Shown: one piece after another, positions 45,278 to 54,511 of the stretch
Layout: every line of letters starts with the position of its first letter
Numbering within the stretch: the first letter of the stretch is position 1
NCBI GenBank assembly: GCA_017134815.1
Contig: CP071032.1
Location: 806,001 to 870,000 of the forward strand
Reading direction: 5' to 3'
Length of the DNA stretch: 64,000 nt
From: Lentisphaerota bacterium
Lineage (GTDB): Bacteria > Verrucomicrobiota > Lentisphaeria > Victivallales > Victivallaceae
Made by a program: the position numbers and the translations under genes
The notes under the pieces: model-generated
The model's database searches: none
What the model was told of the DNA's origin: nothing
The model's input: the letters and a program-made list of their open reading frames with translations, nothing else

Positions 45278-46993
45278 TTATTCCTTCACTTTGTCCATTG
45301 CGGCGGCAGCGCTCATCAGTTTCCGCAAGGTCTCTTCAGGGTATTTATACAGTTTATTTAAAACAACAATGACACCGGAAACCGTGCTGATGGGAGTTTC
45401 AGAATGCAATACTTCAACCCTGCCGTCAATAAAAAGTACTCTAATCTGCTTTGATTCTGCGTCAGGTCGCTCAAAGGCCAACGGAATGTTTTTGCTGGAA
45501 GTCTCCTTGAACCCTCCAATATAACAAAACTGCCGCCCATCAGCATCAAGAAGTTTATCGGCATCAATATACTTTTTTTTGCCTGAAGTAAGCTCAGCCA
45601 GTCCTTGGCTGCCGCTTGCTTCAGGAAAACAGTCATTATGTGACATGGCGTACATTTTTAGCGCCATGCCGGCTTCTCGCAGATTGGAAACCTGTTTGAT
45701 TGAACGCCGACGCCCATGTTCTTTCAAAAGCGTAGGCATCAGCATCCCGACATTAAAGCCGGCAGGCATAATCATTGTCTTAAAAATAAGCAGAGCAGCC
45801 GGGTCCATATTTGAATTCATTGTCATCAGCACCCCGTGATCCGTAATCTGCCAGACCGCCAGGTAATCTAAAGAAAAACTTTTTTCCAGATCATTTATCA
45901 GGTTTCCAGCCATTCTATGCGCCATAGCCCGACGGAAAATATCACCAAAAATCGTTACCAGCCGGCGGCTGAAGAATTCAAACCCGTTCCCATCAAGCGG
46001 CAGCCCCTGCAGCAATGCTTTATATTCAGGCTGATCGACCAGACGCGGACCCTTGCCCTGCATCGTCTTGACGATTTTGTCTACAGTATATTCATTTGTC
46101 GCTATAAACAGGTAATTATTACGCAGAACAACAACCGGCTTCAAATGCGGCAATAAAGGCGGCAAACCCAAATTAATTACACCAGCATTCCCGGACTTTC
46201 CGGCAAACTGCGGTACCAGTTTACCCATTGCGTCAAAAGCATAACTGTCCTTCACTTTGGCATAAAGCGCGAAATCCAGCTGTTGAATTTCGCCACCGGC
46301 TAAGAGCGGCAGGTTCATGCGTTTCTTGACATCAGCGGTTATCACAAAGCCGATATCGCCTTCAAAACACTGCAGGAAGCGGTTCATGTTCACTTGCCTT
46401 GCAGTAAAAAATTCCTCTACTTTTCTAAGTCTGGCCCCGACTACAATTGATTTGGCATCCGCGTTCTGGTCTTTCAGCCACTTCCAGAACAGAAAAGGTT
46501 TAAAAATCAAACCATCGCAATATATGGTGTCGGCAGGGAGAGACTGCAGCAGCTTCAGCTTTTCCGGCTTCATCCCCATGACTTTCCACAAAATCCCGTT
46601 TTGCTTTTCTTTTGCCCGGTGCACATACATACGCGTACGATACAAGTCTTTGGATATTTTTATAGCGCTCACACCGGCCCCGTCCACAACGCCAAAGCCG
46701 CTGTTACGACAGACATTTCTGACAAACCTTAAAATTTGAAACGCGTTTTCGCGATCTGAGGGAGCAAGGTTTAAATCCCTGGCAATCACCTTTTTCAGTA
46801 ATTCATAATGGTTTTCAACAGCTTTTATGAAAGTTTCTGATGAAATGTAAAAAAACAGTGTACCACCGGGGTCAAGCTGTGAGGTTACCGCGTGAAAGGA
46901 CGTCTGTTCTCTGTAATCCTGAACTTCTGCAGCAGAAACTCCAAAACACAAGAACAAAGCCGGATAAAGCAGCAAATTTCTGAAATACTTCAT
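45278..46993 (-). CDS. Secreted protein, DUF3352-like with pseudopilin-like C-terminal domain
   Basis: A 571-residue protein with a Sec signal peptide (~1-21). Residues ~35-420 have repeated beta-alpha blocks of the kind seen in DUF3352-type exported proteins of PVC bacteria (tentative). Residues ~435-545 look like the globular part of H-x9-DG pseudopilins without the pilin helix: 'NLREAGMALKMYAMSHNDCFPE', then 'YIGG', and 'VLFIDGRVEVL' in the place of F-x-DGHV. So a pilin head appears grafted onto a soluble exported protein. Monocistronic. Function unknown. Confidence 0.72.
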   Translation of the reverse strand: MKYFRNLLLYPALFLCFGVSAAEVQDYREQTSFHAVTSQLDPGGTLFFYISSETFIKAVENHYELLKKVIARDLNLAPSDRENAFQILRFVRNVCRNSGFGVVDGAGVSAIKISKDLYRTRMYVHRAKEKQNGILWKVMGMKPEKLKLLQSLPADTIYCDGLIFKPFLFWKWLKDQNADAKSIVVGARLRKVEEFFTARQVNMNRFLQCFEGDIGFVITADVKKRMNLPLLAGGEIQQLDFALYAKVKDSYAFDAMGKLVPQFAGKSGNAGVINLGLPPLLPHLKPVVVLRNNYLFIATNEYTVDKIVKTMQGKGPRLVDQPEYKALLQGLPLDGNGFEFFSRRLVTIFGDIFRRAMAHRMAGNLINDLEKSFSLDYLAVWQITDHGVLMTMNSNMDPAALLIFKTMIMPAGFNVGMLMPTLLKEHGRRRSIKQVSNLREAGMALKMYAMSHNDCFPEASGSQGLAELTSGKKKYIDADKLLDADGRQFCYIGGFKETSSKNIPLAFERPDAESKQIRVLFIDGRVEVLHSETPISTVSGVIVVLNKLYKYPEETLRKLMSAAAAMDKVKE

Positions 46994-47116
46994 TATTCTC
47001 TCCTCAGGTTAGATTCTCCTTTCTATTATTATTACCTGTAAGAGATAAAAAATCAATTAGTAATCTTCCTGAGCATCAAATAATAACATAAAAACCACAC
47101 ATAACCGTGTATATAC

Positions 47117-47141
47117 ACAAAAACCCCGCCGAGGCGGGGTT
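47117..47141 (-). terminator. Terminator of the Cys-rich/DUF2059 unit
   Basis: AACCCCGCC-GA-GGCGGGGTT (47122-47141) with an A-run before it on the plus strand. Ends the minus-strand transcript of the two small exported-protein genes. Confidence 0.88.
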
Positions 47142-47188
47142 CAAAAGCCAAGACTGAAGAGTCTCAGAAATTTTCTGTTAAAAACAGT

Positions 47189-47593
47189 TTATTCCTGATC
47201 ATCTTCCATCATTTTTGTGCATTTGCTGTCTTTTTTGCATTTTTCAGCTTTGTCAGCTTTTTTCACGCAGCATTTTGAGTCTTTGTCAGCTTTGCAGCAT
47301 TTGCCGTCTTTGCAACAGCTTTTGTCTTTACAGCAATCTTCGCATTTGCCTTTACAGCATTTGCCGTCTTTGCAGCAGTCACATTTTGCACAGGCATCGT
47401 CACATTTAGCGTCAGCCTTTTTACAGTCTTTCGCTTTTGTGCATTCAGCTGCTTTTGTGCAATCTTTAGCTTTGACAGTGCTTTCGCATTTGGTTGCGCA
47501 GCTGTCTTTTGCCTGCTTTTCGTCCTTGGCTGTTGCAGCCATGACACTTAAACCAAGCATAGCGACTACTACTGTGAGGATTACTCTCTTCAT
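47189..47593 (-). CDS. Exported cysteine/lysine-rich, metallothionein-like protein
   Basis: A 134-residue protein with a Sec signal peptide (to 'VMAATA', ~22). The mature part contains 23 cysteines, mainly as CC and CxxC pairs separated by Lys/Asp, e.g. repeats of 'CCKDGKCC'. Nearly all other residues are Lys, Asp, Ala or Glu, and there is almost no hydrophobic core. The composition suggests a metal-binding (Cu, Zn or Cd) periplasmic metallothionein-like protein or a low-complexity sequestration protein. No homologous family is named here. It follows the DUF2059 gene by 35 bp. Confidence 0.75.
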   Translation of the reverse strand: MKRVILTVVVAMLGLSVMAATAKDEKQAKDSCATKCESTVKAKDCTKAAECTKAKDCKKADAKCDDACAKCDCCKDGKCCKGKCEDCCKDKSCCKDGKCCKADKDSKCCVKKADKAEKCKKDSKCTKMMEDDQE

Positions 47594-47628
47594 TGTTTTT
47601 CCCTTTTTTTTGTTTATCGAATCGCCAT

Positions 47629-48204
47629 TTATTTGACGTTCTTCCCTTTATCATGGGTATCACACCCGCACTTCGGTCCAGTCCCGGCCGGCGCTTTCTT
47701 CATTTCCTGAGCAATGCATTCTTTAGTATACTGCTGGACCTGAGGCATCATTGCCATTACTTTTTTCTGAATCAACGGCATCATACGCTGCTGTACAAGC
47801 GGAGATTTATCCAGAAATGCCTGGCCGGTTTTGCTTTTAAAAAAGTCAGTCAGTCCATGCATTTCATCAAGCGTGTAAATATCCGCGTAAATCTTGATAA
47901 AATCATTTTTGAATTTATCCCAGGACAACTCCTTGCTTATCATGTCAAAAACCTTGCCGCGAATCTTGAGTGTCGCTTCTTTGTCTTTAACATTTTTCAT
48001 CATTTTAGTCATAACATCAAGCTGCATTTTTTTCATCATTTCAAATGAGCGCTGCATATTCTGCTCAACCCGCATGGCTGTCAGCATCTGCAAAGCCGCA
48101 TTCTCTTTTTCAGTCAGCTTCATGCGCTTTGCCGCTTTGGGGGCAGCAGCGGAAACATTTACAGCAATTAATCCTGCAACAGCAACCAGAATAAGTTTCT
48201 TCAT
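47629..48204 (-). CDS. DUF2059-domain exported protein
   Basis: A 191-residue protein with a Sec signal peptide (~1-20). The block 'YADIYTLDEMHGLTDFFKSKTGQAFLDKSP' matches the DUF2059 signature (…FT..E…FY.S..G…L.K.P). The tail has a cysteine/histidine patch 'CGCDTHDKG'. The function of DUF2059 is unknown; members are periplasmic. The leader of this gene is duplicated upstream (48203-48349). It lies ahead of the Cys-rich gene in one transcription unit. Confidence 0.82.
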   Translation of the reverse strand: MKKLILVAVAGLIAVNVSAAAPKAAKRMKLTEKENAALQMLTAMRVEQNMQRSFEMMKKMQLDVMTKMMKNVKDKEATLKIRGKVFDMISKELSWDKFKNDFIKIYADIYTLDEMHGLTDFFKSKTGQAFLDKSPLVQQRMMPLIQKKVMAMMPQVQQYTKECIAQEMKKAPAGTGPKCGCDTHDKGKNVK

Positions 48205-48349
48205 CGTCTTCTCCTTAAATTTGTGTAAAAAACTTTTACCAGCATCACGTAATCATAAATTTTTATAATTTCTCGGGTATTGAATTTTTAATTCTTTATC
48301 GTCTTCTCCTTAAATTTGTGTAAAAAACTTTTACTGTCATCACGTAATC
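48203..48349. repeat. Direct 52-bp duplication of the DUF2059 gene leader
   Basis: Positions 48203-48254 and 48298-48349 are the same 52-bp sequence with three mismatches, period 95 bp. The first copy carries the ribosome site (GGAGAAG on the minus strand) and abuts the ATG. The second keeps the ribosome site but the ATG is changed (…GATAAAG). It looks like a local duplication of the 5' leader that left a dead start. Confidence 0.85.
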
Positions 48350-48411
48350 TGAAAATTTAACAACAGGCTAAAATAAGGTCGGCATTCAGCCAAGGCCCTG
48401 ACCTGAAAGCA

Positions 48412-49383
48412 TCAATCCACATAGCCATCGGGGTTCTTTTGAATCCATTTCCATGCCGATTCTATGATAGCGTGTGCGTTTTCAAACTGCGGCTGCCAGC
48501 CCAGCACTTCTCTGGCACGATCAGAGCAAGCCACCAGAGTATCAGGATCTCCTGGCCGGCGCGGCGCCACCTCGGCCGGGATAGGATGACCAGTAACCTC
48601 ACGAGCCGCTTCAACAATCTGTTTAACGCTCAAACCATTACCGGTTCCAAGATTGTAGTGTCCACTCTCCGGAGCGGTCATCGCCAGCATGTGAGCCTGA
48701 GCCAGGTCCATTATATGGATATAATCACGAACACAAGTTCCGTCCAGCGTATTATAGTCATTACCAAAAATCATAATTTTATCACGTTTGCCCTGGGCCA
48801 CCTGCAGTATTAATGGGATCAGGTGAGATTCCGGACTATGATCCTCACCAAAGTTTTCTGAGGCTCCGGCAGCATTAAAATAACGCAATGCCGCATAATT
48901 AATGCCATGTATTATATTATACCACTTTAGAACTTTCTCAAAGCAAAGTTTAGATTCTCCATAGGGATTTATTGGATTTTGTTCAGTTGTCTCCCTGATC
49001 GGCGACTCTTCCGGCTGCCCGAAAGTGGCTGCAGTACTGGAAAAAACAATAGATTTTACACCGCCTTCAACCGCCGCATCGGCAAGGTTGATACCGTTAG
49101 CCAGATTATTCCGAAAATACTTTGATGGATTCTGCATCGACTCTCCCACCAGAGAAAAGGCGGCAAAATGCATTATTGAATCAAAGCTGCCTTTGCGGCA
49201 GGTATCAATTATAAGCTCACGATCGGCAAGATCGCCATGGATAAACTGTGCCCGTCGGTCAACTGCGGCACGATGCCCGGTTACCAGCGAATCAAAAACG
49301 GTAACCTCGTGCCCGTTATCAATCAGGTACTCCGCACATGCGCTGCCGATATAACCGGCACCTCCACAAACTAAGACTTTCAT
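48412..49383 (-). CDS. galE: UDP-glucose 4-epimerase
   Basis: A 323-residue extended short-chain dehydrogenase interconverting UDP-glucose and UDP-galactose. 'GGAGYIGSACAEYL' (NAD), 'SSTAATFG' (catalytic Ser region), 'NPYGESKLCFE' (YxxxK) and 'NYNTLDGTCVRDYIH' identify GalE. It is the last gene of the YicC-CysE-YggS-PanE-GalE run. Together with Ugd it supplies sugar nucleotides for surface polysaccharides. 29 bp after panE. Confidence 0.95.
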   Translation of the reverse strand: MKVLVCGGAGYIGSACAEYLIDNGHEVTVFDSLVTGHRAAVDRRAQFIHGDLADRELIIDTCRKGSFDSIMHFAAFSLVGESMQNPSKYFRNNLANGINLADAAVEGGVKSIVFSSTAATFGQPEESPIRETTEQNPINPYGESKLCFEKVLKWYNIIHGINYAALRYFNAAGASENFGEDHSPESHLIPLILQVAQGKRDKIMIFGNDYNTLDGTCVRDYIHIMDLAQAHMLAMTAPESGHYNLGTGNGLSVKQIVEAAREVTGHPIPAEVAPRRPGDPDTLVACSDRAREVLGWQPQFENAHAIIESAWKWIQKNPDGYVD

Positions 49384-49412
49384 TTAAGCTCTCTCTTTTG
49401 GAAGTTCGTAAT

Positions 49413-50375
49413 TTATGAGTTTACAACCTCAATCGGTAGACTGAAAGGGGTCTCCAGGTTGATTTTGTTTACTGAACGCAGCAGCGCATAAGTGGTTTCA
49501 AGATAAGGCAGACAGAGCCCTTTACGCTGCGCAAGCCGCATAACGTTTCCAACAATCGCCTCGACTTCCATCGGCCGCTTATTCTCGTAATCAAGCAGCA
49601 TGCTGGTCTTATATGCCGGAAAGTTGCGAGTGTACTCAAGATTTCTCTCAACAATATCATCCGGCAATTCCTTGCCGTAAGCCGCAGCCGCCTGACAAAT
49701 CTCACGCATCAGATTTTCGCAGATCTTCTCGAGTTCAGGAGTTTTTGAAATCACCTGGGTATCGACTCCTCCTGACAAAACTGAAACCGGATTATACGGA
49801 GTATTCCAAACCAGCTTGATCCAGCGGAAAAGTTCGATATCATTAACCGCCTCACAGTCAACCCGGGCCTCAACAAACTTATCAACCAGGTACTGAACCT
49901 GAGGAGAAATAAAACCGCCGGGATAATTTCCCAGCTTCAATCTGCCTGCCGCCTGATGCTTAATCCTGCCTTCTCCAAGCCGGTATACACCAATATATGC
50001 GATACCGCTGGCAATTTCGTTATCAGGAAAAGCTCTGGCAATATCTTTCTCAATATCTATGCCGTTCTGCAACAACACAATCACCGTGCCCGGTCCGACA
50101 GCCGGGGCGATATGCGCAGCAACATCAAAATCCGGCAGCACCTTGCTGGTCACAATCAAATAGTCAGGAGTCCCCGGATAGGCAGTACATTTTTCATAAA
50201 CTCCCGCCGGCCTGAAAAGCATATTACCAGCGCCGCTTTCTATTTCAAAACCCTTGTCACGAACATGTTCGAAATCCGAACGGCAAATGACAGAAACCTC
50301 CATTCCCGCCTGTGCCAGACGGCCGCCGAAATAAGCGCCGACACCACCGGCACCAAAAACCAAAACCCTGTTCAT
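49413..50375 (-). CDS. panE: 2-Dehydropantoate 2-reductase family (ketopantoate reductase)
   Basis: A 320-residue NADP-dependent dehydrogenase for pantothenate/CoA synthesis. 'VFGAGGVGAYFGGRLAQAG' is the Rossmann start, 'LLQNGID' and a helical C-terminal domain with 'KTSMLLDYENKRPMEVEAIVG' (KxS/D…E substrate motif) follow. The start overlaps the yggS stop by four bases. ApbA/PanE family members sometimes use other 2-keto acids, so PanE activity is likely but not certain. Confidence 0.9.
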   Translation of the reverse strand: MNRVLVFGAGGVGAYFGGRLAQAGMEVSVICRSDFEHVRDKGFEIESGAGNMLFRPAGVYEKCTAYPGTPDYLIVTSKVLPDFDVAAHIAPAVGPGTVIVLLQNGIDIEKDIARAFPDNEIASGIAYIGVYRLGEGRIKHQAAGRLKLGNYPGGFISPQVQYLVDKFVEARVDCEAVNDIELFRWIKLVWNTPYNPVSVLSGGVDTQVISKTPELEKICENLMREICQAAAAYGKELPDDIVERNLEYTRNFPAYKTSMLLDYENKRPMEVEAIVGNVMRLAQRKGLCLPYLETTYALLRSVNKINLETPFSLPIEVVNS

Positions 50376-51064
50376 CTTTGATAATCCCGTTTGCCAAATA
50401 TTGCGGTTCCAATTCGGACCAGAGTCGCCCCCTGCCCGATTGCAATCTCGAAATCCCCGCTCATCCCCATAGACAGCTCCGGCAGCACCAGTCCGCTCGC
50501 AGAGCTCATGCGGTCACGCAGTTCACGTAAACCGCCAAAAATTACATTCAGTTCATCGTCAGCAGCCTCAAACGGTGCCATAGTCATTAAACCAGAGACT
50601 TTTACATTTTCACACGCCGCGGCCGCTTCGGCCAGTTTCATCGCCGATTTTTCTTTCAGCCCGAACTTGGAATCCTCACCGGAGAGGTTGAATTCCAGCA
50701 ACACATCGGGTTTATTGCCACATTCACCAGCCAGCCGGTCAATACGTTTAAGCAACCTCAATGAGTCGACGGAATGTATGCATGCTGCACACTCTACAGC
50801 CGGCTTAACTTTGTTACTCTGCAAGTGTCCAATCATATGCCACCTGATATCCTCAGGCAGAACTTTCGCTTTGTCAGTCATTTCCTGCACCCGGTTCTCA
50901 CCGAATATGAATTGACCGCAATCGTAAGCTGCCAGAATAGCTTCCAGAGGGAAGTATTTGCTGACCGCAACCAGCTTGATATCACTGGGGTTACGCCCGC
51001 TTTTTTCGGCTGCCGCAGCAATACGTTCGTTAATTTCCTGCAGATTTTCTTTAATGTGTTCCAT
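50372..51064 (-). CDS. yggS: YggS-family PLP homeostasis protein
   Basis: A 230-residue PLP-binding TIM-barrel protein (PLPBP/ProSC family). The PLP lysine lies in 'LVAVSKYFP', 'FGENRVQE' and 'WHMIGHLQSNKVK' are typical, and 'MGMSGDFEIAIGQGATLVRIGTAIFG' closes the phosphate site. It controls free PLP and keto-acid balance; no enzyme reaction is known. The gene pairs with panE and a serine acetyltransferase. Confidence 0.95.
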   Translation of the reverse strand: MEHIKENLQEINERIAAAAEKSGRNPSDIKLVAVSKYFPLEAILAAYDCGQFIFGENRVQEMTDKAKVLPEDIRWHMIGHLQSNKVKPAVECAACIHSVDSLRLLKRIDRLAGECGNKPDVLLEFNLSGEDSKFGLKEKSAMKLAEAAAACENVKVSGLMTMAPFEAADDELNVIFGGLRELRDRMSSASGLVLPELSMGMSGDFEIAIGQGATLVRIGTAIFGKRDYQR

Positions 51065-51086
51065 TCATGCCTGACCGTTCAGATAT

Positions 51087-52025
51087 TCACTTTTTACTTG
51101 CCGGACTGACTTTATTTTCCGGCGGCGCAACTGTAACCTTGTATTTGGGCGGAACGTTTTCCGTAATCCAGACATTACCACCTATTGTCGCCCCCGCCCC
51201 TATAGTAATATCCCCGAGCACGGTTGCTCCGGCATAAATCGTTACATTATCCTCCAGAGTCGGGTGACGTTTCGAACCTTTTATGATCATACCACAGGCG
51301 TCTTTCGGAAAACTGAGAGCCCCCAGAGTAACCCCCTGGTAAATCTTGACATTGTTGCCTATCACCGCAGTCTCACCAATGACCACTCCCGTTCCGTGGT
51401 CTATAAACACGCCTTTTTCGAGATGCGCTCCAGGATGAATGTCTATGCCGGTAATGCCGTGCACATATTCAGTCATCATCCGCGGAATCAACGGCACTTT
51501 CTGATGATAAAGCACATGAGCAAAACGCTGTACGGTAATGGCTTTAATTCCAGGATAACTGACCACAATCTCGTCAGTTGACATTGCAGCCGGATCTCCG
51601 TCGTACGCTGCAGCAATATCCAGTTTCATTGATTCCCGGATCCCGGGTATAGCATCAAGCAGTGCTCTGGTTGCGCTTTCGGAGCGTTCCATTACATCGC
51701 ATTCGTCACACTCCAGACATTCAACATAACGGAATGATCGGATAATCTGGTCAAGTAACTCAGAGTAGACCTGTGTAAGGATATCTCCGATATTATATTT
51801 AATGGTTTTCAAACTGTAAGTTTGAGTACCGTTGAACCCCGGAAACACAATCTCCAGAAGTTTATCCATTATCTCTAGAATCTCACGCTGCCGCGGCAGG
51901 TTATGCCCCTCAAGGTGATTTATACCCTGAGTATCCTGGTATGTAGCACAAATCCTGCTCACCAGGCTCTGAATATAATCCCCGGGCATTTTTGCGGTAT
52001 CCTGTGCACAGCATTTTGCTTTCAT
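51087..52025 (-). CDS. cysE: Serine O-acetyltransferase (EpsC/CysE type)
   Basis: A 312-residue enzyme when started at ATG 52025 (GGAG seven bases upstream; an upstream in-frame start lacks a site). The C-terminal left-handed beta-helix has hexapeptide repeats with 'DIHPGAHLEKGVFIDHGTGVVIGE' (catalytic His region), 'GVTLGALSF' and 'GATVLGDITIGAGATIGGNVWI'. The long N-terminal helical region (~1-190) with 'CLECDEC' is that of the large EpsC-like subfamily. It makes O-acetylserine for cysteine synthesis. No cysteine synthase is in the window. Confidence 0.92.
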   Translation of the reverse strand: MKAKCCAQDTAKMPGDYIQSLVSRICATYQDTQGINHLEGHNLPRQREILEIMDKLLEIVFPGFNGTQTYSLKTIKYNIGDILTQVYSELLDQIIRSFRYVECLECDECDVMERSESATRALLDAIPGIRESMKLDIAAAYDGDPAAMSTDEIVVSYPGIKAITVQRFAHVLYHQKVPLIPRMMTEYVHGITGIDIHPGAHLEKGVFIDHGTGVVIGETAVIGNNVKIYQGVTLGALSFPKDACGMIIKGSKRHPTLEDNVTIYAGATVLGDITIGAGATIGGNVWITENVPPKYKVTVAPPENKVSPASKK

Positions 52026-52151
52026 AATAAACTCCAAAGTAAGCGACCAATTTAATGTAATCACGTCAGTTCTGAGCTTCAAATGAGTATCTGGAAAAGC
52101 TTTCCCGGATAAAGTCTTTAACTTTAGCCCCTAAACGGCCAATATCAAGAG

Positions 52152-53036
52152 TTATTCGATATTCTGTACCTGTTCTCTTATTTTTTCGAGTTCAGTTTTA
52201 AATTGTACAACCATTGGAGTTACTTCGCAGCCGTTGGCCTTATTGCCGAGGGTATTAATCTCCCGGAAAATTTCCTGCACCAGGAAGTCCATACTGCGCC
52301 CAACCGGCTTATCGTGTATCTCCAGAAAACCGCGGAACTGCTTGAAATGGCTGCGCAGCCTGGTAATTTCCTCCGAGACATCGGAACGGTCGGAATATAT
52401 AACAACCTCTTTAATTACTCTTTCGTCATCAGGGTCAACCGGCAAATCCGCGTCACGCATTTTTTCAAGTAGTTTCTGCTTCAAACTTTCAGGGATATCA
52501 ACCGTTAACGGTTCAATTTCATTGACAATTTCAGTCAGCCTGTCAAGCCTTAAACAAATGTCTTCCGCCATGCTGCGCCCTTCGGCAGCTCGCATCTGCA
52601 CCAGAGCATTTAACGCACCAGTGACTGCCTGAGAAAAAGCAGCTTTGACTTCTTCGCTCTCAACATCCGGACTGACTGGCTCAATAACACCCGGCAAGCC
52701 AAGCAGCTCAGAAATTGACCAGCTGCCACCACCAGCTTCATTATGCAAAGCCCGACACTGGTCCGCCAGTTTCTGCAGCAAGGCATGATTTATACTGACC
52801 GCTTCAGTCGCGGCGGCTTCAGCCAGAGTAAAGTATACCCGTGCCATAACCGAACCGCGGCTTACTTTTTCACCAATCAGGCGTCGCAGCAGCGGTTCCA
52901 GGCCAGAAAACTCACGTGGCAGATTTGGACGGATATCAAGCTGTTTCCGGTTAACTGATGCAATTTCGACAGAGAAACTGATACCGGTTTTATAATCAGC
53001 AGCCTCAGCTTTACCAAACCCGGTCATACTTTGCAT
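52152..53036 (-). CDS. yicC: YicC/YloC-family endoribonuclease
   Basis: A 294-residue protein with 'MQSMTGFGKA' and 'EIASVNRKQLD' at the N-terminus and 'DFLVQEIFREINTLGNKAN' near the C-terminus (metal-binding EE/E…N motif). This family includes the E. coli RNA endonuclease YicC, which is linked to sRNA turnover. It is 15 bp after the lipoprotein gene and 126 bp before cysE. Confidence 0.95.
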   Translation of the reverse strand: MQSMTGFGKAEAADYKTGISFSVEIASVNRKQLDIRPNLPREFSGLEPLLRRLIGEKVSRGSVMARVYFTLAEAAATEAVSINHALLQKLADQCRALHNEAGGGSWSISELLGLPGVIEPVSPDVESEEVKAAFSQAVTGALNALVQMRAAEGRSMAEDICLRLDRLTEIVNEIEPLTVDIPESLKQKLLEKMRDADLPVDPDDERVIKEVVIYSDRSDVSEEITRLRSHFKQFRGFLEIHDKPVGRSMDFLVQEIFREINTLGNKANGCEVTPMVVQFKTELEKIREQVQNIE

Positions 53037-53051
53037 ATCAAACTCCTGAAA

Positions 53052-54449
53052 TTAATTTTCAAGTTGCGTGGTATCATCTGCAGTGCCGCTGTCAGTACCC
53101 TTAACTGTTGAACCGGCCTGCTTATCTGCATCAACTTTATTTTCCTGAACAGTAGTGTTTTTACTGGCAGCTTTTGTCTCTGTATTTTTGTCAGCTGCTG
53201 TCTTTGCTGCTGAACTAACCTTTGCTTGATCAGTGTTTTTTTCATCAGTCTGTGGCGATATCTCAAAAAGTTTTTCCGGGCTGGAAATCATATCTGCAGG
53301 TGCTGCAGGAACTTTTACTTCAGGTATTGACTTTTCTTTTTCCGGCATCGACTGTTTTTTTGCAGCCGGCATCGATATGTCCCCTTTGACCGCTGACATG
53401 ATTTCAACCTGAGGTTCAGATTTAGCCGGTACGGCTGTTTCCTTTTTGCTTTGCGGTTTAGTTATGTCACCTTTCACTGCAGACATAACTTCAGCTCCCG
53501 AACCGCCCATAGCTTTTGAAGCTTCAGTTTCAGTCTCCGGCTCAGGGATCTTTTTATCTGAATCTTCGACAGGCACAGGCGCTTCACTTTCAGAGGCTTT
53601 GTCCTTGCCGGAAGTTACAGCATCTTTGACCGCTTCTGTTTTTTCAGCAGATTCAAGTTTAGCTTTGTCCGTCAGCAAGGGACATCCTGAAGTATCGGCC
53701 AGATCTTTTTCAGTAACTTTTTCAGTCTCTTTGCCCTTGTTTATGATGTGGCTGTTTAAGTCCTCCAAAGTAGTCTCCTGGCCGAAAAGCGGCTTCCACC
53801 CGCTAAGCTTATTTGTCGATGCACCGCAAACAAACACCACCCAGCCTTTGCGAGTTGAGGGCCAGACAAAAGACTTCTGGACGGAGTAAGCCAGCTTATT
53901 CGCTTTCTGTTTCTCAGGGGTATCACCGAAAAGCTTGCTCTCAGTATAAAAATTTGTATCATAAACTTTAGGCACTGTAAACCTTATGCGATTCAGCATT
54001 TGAGCTGAAAGATACAGGAAGTTGTTGGCTGCAAACATGACTGCCTGCCGGTTTGCTTCAATCAGCTCGTGGTCAGGACGCTTATAACTTTTTATGATCA
54101 AACGATTAGGAGACCAGCCGCGCAGGTGGTTATCACTAACGCCAAAAACAATGTAAGCATCTTTACACCCAGGAATAACCCATGCAATACACACCTGGGA
54201 TTCAACCGCCATTATGGCTGAGCTTCTTTCATTTGGCAGTTCGCCTATAATCTCACCAGCCATAATAACCGGTTTATTAAATTTAACATATTCACGCTGA
54301 TGCAGGTTCAAGGTCCGGTCCTGATCCAGAATAAACTTTCTGGCTTTCTGCACCGCTTTATCTTTATAATAATCGTCAGACTGGCAGCCGCTGAAAAGCA
54401 GACACGCACTTAACACACTCAGCGCTGCAAATACGAATTTATACCTCAT
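53052..54449 (-). CDS. Lipoprotein with repeat-rich acidic/proline tail
   Basis: A 465-residue protein. ATG 54449 gives 'VLSACLLFSGC', a lipobox ending in the acylated Cys; a start ten codons upstream lacks a ribosome site. Residues ~25-250 are a soluble domain with two similar halves ('VCIAWVIPGCKDAYIVFGVSDNHLRGWSP' and 'KGWVVFVCGASTNKLSGWKP'), an internal duplication. The C-terminal ~200 residues are low-complexity Lys/Glu/Pro/Ser/Ala with three 'MSAVKGDI(T/S)' repeats. Probably anchored in the outer membrane with a flexible tail. Unknown function. It heads the yicC operon. Confidence 0.8.
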   Translation of the reverse strand: MRYKFVFAALSVLSACLLFSGCQSDDYYKDKAVQKARKFILDQDRTLNLHQREYVKFNKPVIMAGEIIGELPNERSSAIMAVESQVCIAWVIPGCKDAYIVFGVSDNHLRGWSPNRLIIKSYKRPDHELIEANRQAVMFAANNFLYLSAQMLNRIRFTVPKVYDTNFYTESKLFGDTPEKQKANKLAYSVQKSFVWPSTRKGWVVFVCGASTNKLSGWKPLFGQETTLEDLNSHIINKGKETEKVTEKDLADTSGCPLLTDKAKLESAEKTEAVKDAVTSGKDKASESEAPVPVEDSDKKIPEPETETEASKAMGGSGAEVMSAVKGDITKPQSKKETAVPAKSEPQVEIMSAVKGDISMPAAKKQSMPEKEKSIPEVKVPAAPADMISSPEKLFEISPQTDEKNTDQAKVSSAAKTAADKNTETKAASKNTTVQENKVDADKQAGSTVKGTDSGTADDTTQLEN

Positions 54450-54511
54450 AATAAAAATAATCTTTCTTTTAACTGTCATTTCATAATCTGAAATTTAAAT
54501 ATTTTCAACTG

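Noticed and set aside
47215-47636. Plus-strand frames rich in Leu/Gln/Ser opposite the Cys-rich gene
   Set aside because: They arise from the repeated Cys/Lys codons on the other strand.
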